Below, piece after piece: positions 30,005 to 38,202 of a stretch of DNA of 42,648 nt (positions are counted from its first letter, which is position 1; every line of letters starts with the position of its first letter). The notes below the pieces were generated by a model that searched no databases, was not told the origin of the DNA, and saw only the letters and a list, made by a program, of their open reading frames with translations. Source of the DNA: a virus. The stretch covers positions 1-42,648 of the IMG/VR virus record IMGVR_UViG_3300034073_000587; one strand, 5' to 3'. A program made the translations under genes and the position numbers.

Positions 30005-33000
30005 TCAAGCCTCCATCACGAGCGCGGCAACGACGCCTTGGACGGTGGCCGTGCCGCCGCTTGAGCCACGATGAGTGACGTTGAACCCGACCGTCCCCGA
30101 TGTGCTGGTTGTCGTGCCGGTGGAAACATAGGTCTGCGGCTCTTCGATGCCAGAAGCGCCTTCCAGCAGCCAGCCCTCGTTCGATGTGGTATAGTCTAGC
30201 GTAACGCTTGTCCCTGTTGCCGCGACTTCGACATAAGGGCTATCCGCGCTCGAATAGCCTGCAAGCTGCATGATGACCATCAGTTTCGTGCCGCTTTTCA
30301 CGCCGCTGAAAGAGACGGTGTAAGTGGCAGTCGCGTCCTTGCTAATGTTGGCGCTGATCGAGGTCGAGTTAGCCACCGCAAGACCCGGCAGGCGATCCGC
30401 CGAGATCGTTCCCGCCGTGATGTCAGTAGCGTTCAGCGTGCCGCGAATAATGGCGTTCTGAAACTCTGCGTTGCCGGTGTCGCGCTCGATCTTCCATCCC
30501 GACGTGCCGGCGACATAGTTGTCGCTCTCGATGTCTGCGGTGACTTGGATCGCGCCTGTTGGCGTCGAGAAGTAGAGCGTCTGCGCGCTAGTCACACCGT
30601 CGATAGTCACTTGGAATGCAGACGACCACTCTTTGATTGTGGTATCTGTTATATCTACACTCGGTTGAGACAACGACCACCCTGCGGTCAATCCGACAAA
30701 ACTAGCTGTTGCCGTGTTGTAACTTGTAGCAGAGGGTGTGCTTGGTGCGCTGGCCTGCAAGGTCTGATAGTAGACGCGGCCCGTGATGACTGTATCCCCA
30801 GTTGACCCTGCGGCACCATCAGTCCCGTTTTGAACAAGGATCACAGGCAACGACCAAGTAAGCGTGCTATCTGTGCCAGTCACACCTTGAACGCTTGCTA
30901 AGGTCGTTGAGACGTAGACCGGATCGGTGCCAGATGGGATAGTAGTTGACCAAGTTGACGGAGGTGTAAGGGTGTTAGTCCCAAAGTTGTAAGACCCACC
31001 AGTAGGTGTAGCAGGGGCAGTGGAAGACCTTTTAAACACAGATGCGAGAAATGTGGAAAGGCCATCTGCTCCGTCTGCACCATCGAGACCGTCAACACCG
31101 TTCTCGGCTATCTCGAAAGGCGTAGACCAAGTTCCGGCGTTATCGGTCCCTGTGTCGCCAATGATGGAGAACACATATCTGGTCCCATAGATGGGGTCTG
31201 TTCCGGCGGGAACGTCTAAGAACCAGCCAGTCGGCGGCGTGAGAACATTGGTGCCAAAGTTGAACGACCCTCCGGATGGCGTAGCCGGAACGCTTGCGGA
31301 CCGTTGAAAGACGATGGCTGTGTAAACCGATTTGCCATCAGTAGGGTCTGCCAGTGTGGTGTCAGATGCTCCCGTAGAGAACGCCGACGCATTACCGCTA
31401 AAATCACGCGCCTTTACGAAATACCAATTCGTTGTGCCTGTTGGAAGACCACCATGTGTAAACTCAGTTCCCGCGCTGGTGCCGATGGCAGTTGCACCAA
31501 CAGTGGTATTGCTGCTATTGACAAAAACCTCGACATCTTTAAAATCGTCGTCTGTCGGATTTACCCACTTAACGATAATTTGTTGAAAACCGCCAATAGC
31601 AGAAACAGATGTGGGTGCAGAGGGTGCAGTGTTATCTCCTCCGGGAGTATGGGTTGCCGAAACATATGCACTAGTAATTCCGAGTTTGTTGACAACCCTG
31701 ACACGAATAGTATAATTTGTGCCTTCTTTAACTGGTGAGATTTGATACTGAGTTCCAGATACTTCTACTGTGTTGTAATCTGTGTCTGAAGTCTTTTTCC
31801 ACTCAAACTGGTAATAATCAACAAAAGCGTTTGCAGGAGGAGACCACGAAACAATTACACTATTAACAAACGTGCCATCTGAAGAAATAAATCCTGCGTC
31901 CGTAATAGTTAGACCTGTAGGTGCTGGTGCAGAAAACGGATTGGGTAGGGTTGTGTTGTTGAGAGAAAAGGCTTCCCCATTGACACCAGTAAATACCTCA
32001 GAAGAAATCTCCCTGAGGGTCATCTGGACTTGAATATCTAGACCATCAGTAAGACCAAAGGTCCAAGACAGAACCTCAAATTCTTTATTGGTCCAACCAA
32101 ACCGAGTATTCGTCAGCCTTACAATATCTCCAACCTGAACAGCAAAGGCGCGCATACCAAAAGAGGCCGAGACAGTCAACTGTTCCCGGTTCCTATTGAG
32201 AGCGATCCTAGCGATCCTCTGAGCCGTCTTCGAAGAGGCTGTAAAGGGCAGAGCATAGTCTAGGACATTGGAGATGCCATTATCCAGACCAAGGAAGTAG
32301 TCAGCCTTACCTGTGCCAGACCCACTGCCTGTAGCGGTAAAGGTTACACCAACCGTATTGGATGAAGCACCGAGGAGGGTGAAGTCAGTGGTCCCTACCT
32401 CAGTGATGGTGTAAGGTTGTCCAGTGACAAAAGACCCTGCACTGACGATAGAGGCTACAGCAGGATAATCAGTCTGTTGCCAATCAGTCTCAGCACCACG
32501 GAAAGTCCCCTTGACCTTATTGAAGCCATCCCTACGAGAATGCCTAGTCGAGACAGAAATCTGAGAACGAAGATCATCCTCATCAAAGTCTGCAACAGGA
32601 GAGGTATAGGCCGCAGCCTTCATTCTCCATTGACCTTGGGCATACCAAAGCAACCCACCCATAGAGGTGAGCAGATCGGTAATGATTTGACTGGGGGTAA
32701 GGCTGGTTACAAAGGCTCCGTTACAGGTGTAACGTTCTTCGCTCTCTACACTTTGCTCGCAGATATTGGCAGCAGTGGAAACAAGAGTGTCGTTGATACG
32801 AGCAGAAGGCTGAGACAGCCCATAGTCAGAGGTCAGATAGTCCCTAAGGCAAAGGGCCGGATTGTCAGACCATGCCGTTGTAGCAGTCCTCGGATCATAG
32901 ACCTTCTTGCCACGAATGATAGCAGAGACAGCAGGGACACCATTCGGGAAGGCATCTGCACTGTATTTGAACCGCACATAGAGATATGCGATATTAGAAA

Positions 33001-33565
33001 GTTTATGATCTATAGTCCATTCACCATCTGTCAAAGAGGCCGTGTCTGTGATGAGGTTGGCATCTGCCGGTTGATTGGTTGTCCCCAGATATTGCTTGAT
33101 CTGGATGAAGCCATCATAACGTGCAGAAGTGTTCCCGTCAGGGTCAGTGACTTCCTTGACGTTGTAGATCACATAGCCATTACCATCAGTGCCAGTATTC
33201 TCAAGGTCACTCACATAGGCATCATTGATCCAGATTTGTTGGTAGCTGTTGATCTCATGTCCCGCAAAGGCTAGGATGCGATGAAGATACTCATTGTCAG
33301 TCCCGGTAGAAGCATCATAGATACGGGCACCACCAACACGAACCTCACCATAGATAATCTGATGGTCTAATGCTGCTCCACTCTCACCTTGTAATGTAAA
33401 TCCTCTTGATTGGGTAAAACTTGGTTTGGGCGTAAGAGCATTGAGGACAGCACCCAAGGCAGTGCTAATAAGAAAATGGGTGAGCATACTACCGCCAAGG
33501 AATGCCCCTGTAGTAAAGGCAACCGTAGCCGTAGAAATTGCACCCATTATTGCCGAAATAGCCAT
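30005..33565 (-). CDS. Tail tip / host specificity protein (J-like)
   Basis: The 1186-aa protein begins with a hydrophobic segment (about residues 5-45), then the tip-attachment core (FTLQGESGAALDHQIIYGEVRVGG, ALCLRDYLTSDYGLSQP, DLLTSMGGLLWYAQGQWRMKA), two to three fibronectin III-like domains (about residues 555-750), several PATPSGGSFNFGTN repeat units and a C-terminal domain (ADIESDNYVAGTSGWKIERDTGNAEF). The order matches lambda J-type central tail tip proteins. It recognises a host receptor. The 3' part has a changed composition, suggesting domain exchange. Confidence 0.85.
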   Translation of the reverse strand: MAISAIMGAISTATVAFTTGAFLGGSMLTHFLISTALGAVLNALTPKPSFTQSRGFTLQGESGAALDHQIIYGEVRVGGARIYDASTGTDNEYLHRILAFAGHEINSYQQIWINDAYVSDLENTGTDGNGYVIYNVKEVTDPDGNTSARYDGFIQIKQYLGTTNQPADANLITDTASLTDGEWTIDHKLSNIAYLYVRFKYSADAFPNGVPAVSAIIRGKKVYDPRTATTAWSDNPALCLRDYLTSDYGLSQPSARINDTLVSTAANICEQSVESEERYTCNGAFVTSLTPSQIITDLLTSMGGLLWYAQGQWRMKAAAYTSPVADFDEDDLRSQISVSTRHSRRDGFNKVKGTFRGAETDWQQTDYPAVASIVSAGSFVTGQPYTITEVGTTDFTLLGASSNTVGVTFTATGSGSGTGKADYFLGLDNGISNVLDYALPFTASSKTAQRIARIALNRNREQLTVSASFGMRAFAVQVGDIVRLTNTRFGWTNKEFEVLSWTFGLTDGLDIQVQMTLREISSEVFTGVNGEAFSLNNTTLPNPFSAPAPTGLTITDAGFISSDGTFVNSVIVSWSPPANAFVDYYQFEWKKTSDTDYNTVEVSGTQYQISPVKEGTNYTIRVRVVNKLGITSAYVSATHTPGGDNTAPSAPTSVSAIGGFQQIIVKWVNPTDDDFKDVEVFVNSSNTTVGATAIGTSAGTEFTHGGLPTGTTNWYFVKARDFSGNASAFSTGASDTTLADPTDGKSVYTAIVFQRSASVPATPSGGSFNFGTNVLTPPTGWFLDVPAGTDPIYGTRYVFSIIGDTGTDNAGTWSTPFEIAENGVDGLDGADGADGLSTFLASVFKRSSTAPATPTGGSYNFGTNTLTPPSTWSTTIPSGTDPVYVSTTLASVQGVTGTDSTLTWSLPVILVQNGTDGAAGSTGDTVITGRVYYQTLQASAPSTPSATSYNTATASFVGLTAGWSLSQPSVDITDTTIKEWSSAFQVTIDGVTSAQTLYFSTPTGAIQVTADIESDNYVAGTSGWKIERDTGNAEFQNAIIRGTLNATDITAGTISADRLPGLAVANSTSISANISKDATATYTVSFSGVKSGTKLMVIMQLAGYSSADSPYVEVAATGTSVTLDYTTSNEGWLLEGASGIEEPQTYVSTGTTTSTSGTVGFNVTHRGSSGGTATVQGVVAALVMEA

Positions 33566-33566
33566 G

Positions 33567-34025
33567 TCAAGACCTCAAAAATTTTGAATAGATGTTCTCT
33601 ACATGGTTAAAGCCTAGTCTTTGCAGGACGCCATCAAAAGGTCTGTGTGTCTTGGTGTTGATGGTCAGAACCGAAACCCCATCAGCCTTGAGACATTCTT
33701 CTGCAAACTTGATTAGCTTGATACCTGTATAGCCTTTACGATATGGCTCTGAAAGAAACAAGATGTCGTTATGAGCAAAGAGGTGGTCTTTATAGTGAAT
33801 GTGCTTTCGCACGAATACTACAAAATAACCGACCAAGGCCCCATCATTTCTAGCCGTGAATATCTTCAGGTTGCCTGAAGCCTCAAGATCAGCATAGGCT
33901 TCCCAATCTGGGTTGAGTTTGATGTGATCCTTGTTGATCGCTATCTCTTTCCAATGCTTCTCTAGAAGAGGTCTTGCTTCTCTTTCTGTCGTAACAAGAA
34001 ACTCTTGTTGGTAGGTAATAGGCAT
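33567..34025 (-). CDS. GNAT-family acetyltransferase
   Basis: The 152-aa protein has the GNAT fold: N-terminal helices, the strand GALVGYFVVFV, the cofactor loop EPYRKGYTGIKLI (R/K-x-x-G-x-G/A type) and the strand VSVLTINT. The acceptor is unknown. The gene is embedded in the tail genes. Similar acetyltransferases occur here in other phages and may modify tail or host proteins. The start context is CCCGACATG. Confidence 0.7.
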   Translation of the reverse strand: MPITYQQEFLVTTEREARPLLEKHWKEIAINKDHIKLNPDWEAYADLEASGNLKIFTARNDGALVGYFVVFVRKHIHYKDHLFAHNDILFLSEPYRKGYTGIKLIKFAEECLKADGVSVLTINTKTHRPFDGVLQRLGFNHVENIYSKFLRS

Positions 34026-34040
34026 GTCGGGTGCCTTTCC

Positions 34041-34595
34041 TTAACTTGCTGTTCGTCCCCAGAAGATTTCTTTGTCTTGTAGGCTCGCTACGAACTTGAA
34101 TCCTTCATCTGATGGATACCGAGACTTCTGATCTTCATCTGAGAAACGTCTGATTGTGGGCCTCTCCAAGCGGATCAACACATTCTCTGCCGTAACTGCG
34201 ATAGTGCAAGTATCACCAGTCTCAGTGATGTTCATCTGGTCCATCTCACCAGCGAACACCTCGACATAGTTTGAAGGGCTGCTTGTCACACCGAAGTAAA
34301 TACGACACTCTCGACCTTGATACGGCTCTGTGAGGGCAAGAGCGATGAAGGAACTTGGGATACCACTCATACTAATAGTGGCACCCTTAGCCTGCATCTC
34401 TGTAGTTTCTTCAACAGTAGAGATGTTTAGAAGCTGACCAGCACCAAGGTAAGTTTTACCACCGATAGTCAGGTTGCCGTAGCCAGACCAGACATAAAGA
34501 GAGCCACTATCGAAGTCCAGATCAACTGCAAAGAAAGGGCTGATAGTCTCGTCATCAAGAGCATCAGAAACTTGTGTGCTAATTGTTCTACTCAT
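34041..34595 (-). CDS. Tail protein, DUF2163-like
   Basis: The start at 34595 has GGAGG 5 nt upstream and overlaps the previous stop (ATGA); an upstream ATG at 34610 is less likely. The product contains FFAVDLDFDSGSLYVWSGYGNLTIGGKTYLGAGQLLNIS, matching the DUF2163 region found in phage and gene transfer agent tail baseplate proteins. It is probably a baseplate hub component next to the tip protein. Confidence 0.78.
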   Translation of the reverse strand: MSRTISTQVSDALDDETISPFFAVDLDFDSGSLYVWSGYGNLTIGGKTYLGAGQLLNISTVEETTEMQAKGATISMSGIPSSFIALALTEPYQGRECRIYFGVTSSPSNYVEVFAGEMDQMNITETGDTCTIAVTAENVLIRLERPTIRRFSDEDQKSRYPSDEGFKFVASLQDKEIFWGRTAS

Positions 34596-35221
34596 ATGGC
34601 CTCCACACAATCAAAAGTGATGCCATAGTTGCTCATGTTGTTGATCTCCCACTGTTGGATATTGTTAGCCAGTCGGAACTTGCCTTTGGCAGCAGATACT
34701 ACAACAGTGGCGTTATCAAGGGGAGCAGTGCGAATAGAGGGCCACAGATCAAGGGTAGCCTCACCAGAGCCATTAGAGTTTACATCAGTCAGAACCTTGT
34801 GGAGTGTAGAAGTGCCAGCCGTCCCGAGTTGGATGTAGTCGCCTGCGAGGAGATAGCCTGTAACGCTCGTAGGAAGGCCGTCTATGTCCAACTCATCGCC
34901 AGTCTGTGAACCGCCCTTGACTACAGGAGTTCCCGGTGTAACGCTTGCAGAGCCTCTAGGAGTGGCACAGTTAGGGTCTCCCAAGAGGAAGGTGCCATAT
35001 TGCCCCTTCAGGCTCAATAGGAAGGCCACCCAAGGCTCCATCAGGTCTCGACGTAGGGGAGGAAGGGAAACAGAGGCAGTCCACCTCTGGCCCGGATGCT
35101 GGACGATCTGTTGGGAATAGGTAAAGGGGGACTGACTGATTGCTACTGCGTTCTCAGCCCCCAAGGTAATGCTGGCAATCCCAATGCTTGTCGGGAGGCT
35201 CAGTGGGTAAGATATTGCCAT
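34592..35221 (-). CDS. Distal tail / baseplate protein
   Basis: The 209-aa beta-rich protein is encoded between the HNH gene and the DUF2163 protein, where distal tail proteins are found. Key stretches are RWTASVSLPPLRRDLMEPWVAFLLSLKGQYGTFLLGDP, typical of tail proteins that link the tube end to the tip. I assign it to the tail tip assembly by position and pattern, not by exact family. Confidence 0.68.
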   Translation of the reverse strand: MAISYPLSLPTSIGIASITLGAENAVAISQSPFTYSQQIVQHPGQRWTASVSLPPLRRDLMEPWVAFLLSLKGQYGTFLLGDPNCATPRGSASVTPGTPVVKGGSQTGDELDIDGLPTSVTGYLLAGDYIQLGTAGTSTLHKVLTDVNSNGSGEATLDLWPSIRTAPLDNATVVVSAAKGKFRLANNIQQWEINNMSNYGITFDCVEAI

Positions 35222-35232
35222 CTACATTCTCC

Positions 35233-35775
35233 TTAACCGAAAGCGGCCTTATTAGATTTTCTGATGTTCATATCATAAGGCAAAACTTGTAAATTCCAAG
35301 GGACATGTAAGCCACAGATATTTTCCCCATTAAGGGGGATTATGTGATCGACATGATATTTATCACCAGTTAAGACTTCACATTCCCTAGCCAAAGTATA
35401 CACATCAGAAATCTCTTTGAATTGCCTTTCAGTTAACCACAAGGGTGTTGCCTTTTGTTTTGCAGCCCTGTATTTAGAATTATGGCATCTAACCCGGTCT
35501 TTATTGAGGTCACGCCAAAATTTTAAATACTCATACCTTTTGGCAGAGTTTTTTCTTGAAGAGCGCAAGTTAATTTCTTTTTTACGCTCTTTATTCTTTT
35601 CTGCCCAATCCCTGCTATTCTCCAGCATACGGGTTTTGTTTCTAAGGTATCTTTCCTTGTTATACTGTTTTTCGCAAGATTTACAAAGAGTTTTATGTCC
35701 GTCTTTATATGCTTTACCTCTATTAAAACTAACTAAGGGCCGCTCAATAAGACATTTTGTGCATACTTTTTTCAC
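35233..35775 (-). CDS. HNH homing-type endonuclease
   Basis: The 180-aa protein has N-terminal zinc cysteines (CTKC...CKSC), a long basic linker, and the HNH motif HVDHIIPLNG...HVPWNLQVLP with the Asn and downstream NIRKSNK. It sits between tape measure and distal tail genes, overlapping the tape measure end by 4 nt. Its base composition is clearly A+T-richer than its neighbours. This fits a selfish free-standing homing endonuclease inserted between late genes. Confidence 0.85.
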   Translation of the reverse strand: MKKVCTKCLIERPLVSFNRGKAYKDGHKTLCKSCEKQYNKERYLRNKTRMLENSRDWAEKNKERKKEINLRSSRKNSAKRYEYLKFWRDLNKDRVRCHNSKYRAAKQKATPLWLTERQFKEISDVYTLARECEVLTGDKYHVDHIIPLNGENICGLHVPWNLQVLPYDMNIRKSNKAAFG

Positions 35776-37382
35776 GAGAAGGCAGCCTTCATTTGACCAC
35801 CACGACGACGAGCATCAATAACAGCCGCTTTGGTTGCTTCAGTGATTTGCGGGATCATCTTGGCTACTTCCATACGGACATTAGCAGCATCCGATCCTGT
35901 GACAGTGATGTTGTTATTGACAGTCATGGATGAGCCACCCTGACCCGAAAGGTGTGCAGGCACAACAGTTCCACTATGGCGAGGTCTAATGATCTCAGGG
36001 CCTTTCTCACCAACAAGGTAAGACCCTCCCGACATAATAGAGCCACCAGCAGCCCTAACAGGAATGGGAGGAACAGGGATGCCCGGAGCCAACATAGCAG
36101 GGCCGGGGAAAAGCCTTCCAGAGATTGCACCAACAATCCGTTGAACAACATACACTCGATAGAGTTCGGCAATAATGTCCCTAGCCATAGAACGGAAGGC
36201 GTCCTTGACACTTCTAGTTCCATCTACCATAGCCATGAAACCAGATTCCATAGAGTTTTCGATAGATTGGATCAAGTCAAGGCGCTGACGTTCTGCATCA
36301 GTCAATTCTGTTGTAAGGTCTATTGTTTGCCTCAAACGCTGATTTTGTCTCTCAGGTGTCATGTCAAAGTTGGCTACAAGAGCGCGTCCTGAGGTTGTCC
36401 CCCTACCACCATAACGACCCAGAGCCTGACCAGCAGCAGTGCCTTCAAACTGACGCATCTCAAGAAACTTTATAGCAGCAAGTCGCGTATCTTCAGCAAG
36501 ACCTTGTGCCTGCATACGAAGATTAGCATAAAGACCATAGGCGTCTTTTAGTTTCTGATTGAACCGCTCTTGTTGGCCCACTTGTTCTTTTAAGGCATTG
36601 GCTACAGCTACAAGAGCATCATGTTCTCTTTCACGAATTATTTGTAGTTGTTGTTGGCGTATTTTATCTTTTTCTTGCAGTTCTTCGCGGACTTCTAACA
36701 GTTGGTTTTGCTGTCGATAGGAGTCAATAATCTGTTGATTTGCTGCAATCTGTTCTTCAAGGGCCGTAATCTGAGCCTCTAAGAACACAATACTTTCAGG
36801 ATCAGCAGAAGCCCTCTGTTCACGAAGAGCAACCAATTCTTGTTCAAGACGTTGTTGTTCTCTCAGAGCCTCTAGTTCAGAGATACTGCCGAGACCTCTA
36901 GCAAGCCTTTCAATCTCATTAGCAGTTTCCGTAGTCTGTTTTTTGAGAGCATCAAAAGCCTGTCTAGTGTTATCCGCAGCTTCCGATGTCCTGCTAAAAT
37001 ATGCTAGAACCGCAGTGAGAGTTGGGATGAGGATAGAAGCCGCTGTGCCTACGACAGCCCCCATAGCACCCGGAATAAGATATAGAAGACCGGCAAGTTG
37101 TGTAGCCTGTTGACCAAAAGCAACGAAAGCATTAGTGCCAGACTGGACCTGAACAACGAAGTCACCAACCTGATAACCAACTTGCTGGGTTACAACGCCA
37201 AATCTGTTCATGCCCCTACCGGCGGAAATAGCCGTATTGGAGACTTGGCCCATATTACGGTTCAAATCTTTCATCACACGGCTGGTTTCTTCTCCAGTCG
37301 TATTAAGCCTATCAAAGTCCCTAATGCCTTCTTTGATCTGCCTTGTATCAAACGCAATACCAACTTCTGCGATATCAGTCAT
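35772..37382 (-). CDS. Tape measure protein
   Basis: The 536-aa protein has a helical N-terminal domain, hydrophobic segments (about residues 100-130: LAGLLYLIPGAMGAVVGTAA), long coiled coils (about 150-270) and a C-terminal MVDGTRSVKDAFRSMARDIIAEL block typical of tape measures, then a Gly/Pro-rich stretch and MTVNNNITVTGSD. At about 0.15 nm per residue it implies a tail near 80 nm, short for a siphovirus. It follows the frameshifted chaperone genes, as expected. Confidence 0.88.
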   Translation of the reverse strand: MTDIAEVGIAFDTRQIKEGIRDFDRLNTTGEETSRVMKDLNRNMGQVSNTAISAGRGMNRFGVVTQQVGYQVGDFVVQVQSGTNAFVAFGQQATQLAGLLYLIPGAMGAVVGTAASILIPTLTAVLAYFSRTSEAADNTRQAFDALKKQTTETANEIERLARGLGSISELEALREQQRLEQELVALREQRASADPESIVFLEAQITALEEQIAANQQIIDSYRQQNQLLEVREELQEKDKIRQQQLQIIREREHDALVAVANALKEQVGQQERFNQKLKDAYGLYANLRMQAQGLAEDTRLAAIKFLEMRQFEGTAAGQALGRYGGRGTTSGRALVANFDMTPERQNQRLRQTIDLTTELTDAERQRLDLIQSIENSMESGFMAMVDGTRSVKDAFRSMARDIIAELYRVYVVQRIVGAISGRLFPGPAMLAPGIPVPPIPVRAAGGSIMSGGSYLVGEKGPEIIRPRHSGTVVPAHLSGQGGSSMTVNNNITVTGSDAANVRMEVAKMIPQITEATKAAVIDARRRGGQMKAAFS

Positions 37383-38111
37383 TTACAGCCCTCATGTAAA
37401 CTTTATCCAACTTGATAATGGCTTCTACCTCAAGGGCAGTAAGTGGTGTTCCAGTCAATTCCATCCAAGCCTTAATATCACCAAACGGTATGGGATTAGG
37501 GCCGCTAAATCCTACAGACCTTGTAGAGTTCAAAATAGTAAAGGCAGACCAGATATGAGAGAGAAGTTCTGGGAACTCAGGTCCATCCAGTTCTTTCGGT
37601 CTCTTTCCAGTCTGCCTTTCTACTTGCTCAAGATGTTCTCTTTGAGAAAGGCCATCCTTGCCGGGAATGTTCAACTTGAATTCATGTTCAGCGAACTCTT
37701 CCAGATCGGCAATCAGGCTTTCAAAAAAGAGGCATTATCGTTGAGAGCCTCCTCGATTTGATCCTTGATCCAAGGATACTCTTTATAGAGGTCTACAGCA
37801 GACTGAAAATCAAGTTTGGGGGTCTTACCACCAAGGACAATATCCCACTCTTTTGTAACCCGAGCCAGAACCTCAAGAGCAGATTGTTCAGCCTCTTCTG
37901 AGGTTAGTGTGAACTTCTTGCTCTTCTGCGCCTTCTGGAGGCGACGATTGGTTTGTTCGTGAAGGGCTTCTTTATACACTTTAGAATGAGGCGCATAGAC
38001 AGTGATGGACATTTCGGCTCCATCTGCTTTCACGATAGGTTCTAGGGTGACAGGGTGATTGAGAATGACTTCGAGAGTGTCTGCTTTAGGTTTAAGGTCG
38101 AGAAGGTCCAT
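37375..38111 (-). CDS. Tail assembly chaperone frameshift product (gpG-T type)
   Basis: The upstream frame (37713-38111) and a second frame (open from 37722 to its stop at 37375) are joined by a -1 shift at the slippery heptamer. Slipping gives a product of about 245 aa: the first 128 residues, two slipped codons, then about 115 residues starting ESLIADLEEF, including LNIPGKDGLSQREH and a helix near DIKAWMELTGTPLTALE. The second frame lacks its own ATG with a ribosome site. The arrangement matches lambda G/GT, in which the fused form recruits tube subunits to the tape measure. Confidence 0.8.
37713..38111 (-). CDS. Tail assembly chaperone, unshifted product (gpG type)
   Basis: The 132-aa product (MDLLDLKPKADTLEVILNHPVTLEPIV...SAVDLYKEYPWIKDQIEEALNDNASFLKA) resembles the first chaperone of siphovirus tail operons in size, opening beta part and C-terminal helix. 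It ends just after the slippery site. The CCCGACATG start context is shared with other genes. It is made in excess over the shifted product if the site works. Confidence 0.75.
   Translation of the reverse strand: MDLLDLKPKADTLEVILNHPVTLEPIVKADGAEMSITVYAPHSKVYKEALHEQTNRRLQKAQKSKKFTLTSEEAEQSALEVLARVTKEWDIVLGGKTPKLDFQSAVDLYKEYPWIKDQIEEALNDNASFLKA
37722..37728 (-). other. Programmed -1 frameshift site T_TTT_TTG
   Basis: On the minus strand the codons TCT-TTT-TTG give the canonical X_XXY_YYZ heptamer T_TTT_TTG, three codons before the stop (37713-37715). The -1 frame is open from here through the downstream chaperone gene to 37375. No strong downstream pseudoknot was identified by eye. Confidence 0.8.
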
Positions 38112-38129
38112 GTCGGGTGTTCCTTAGGT

Positions 38130-38172
38130 TGTGTCGGGAATTGTTATATAAGCGGCAGGAGCGGCCCCGACA
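38130..38172 (-). promoter_or_regulatory. Possible promoter in the tail operon gap
   Basis: The 91-nt gap after the tail tube gene holds, on the minus strand, TTGTCG followed after 17 nt by TATATAAC. The -35 match is 4 of 6. The same region carries GGAGCGGCCCCGACA on the plus strand (38158-38172), also found before the ssDNA-binding protein gene. It could give extra transcription of the chaperone and tape measure genes. Confidence 0.4.
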
Positions 38173-38202
38173 ACCAACCCCTGCCTACCCCACGGATGGG
38201 GA

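Noticed and set aside
32417-33274. Plus-strand frame of 285 codons opposite the tail tip gene
   Set aside because: It opposes a conserved structural gene and has no recognisable domain.
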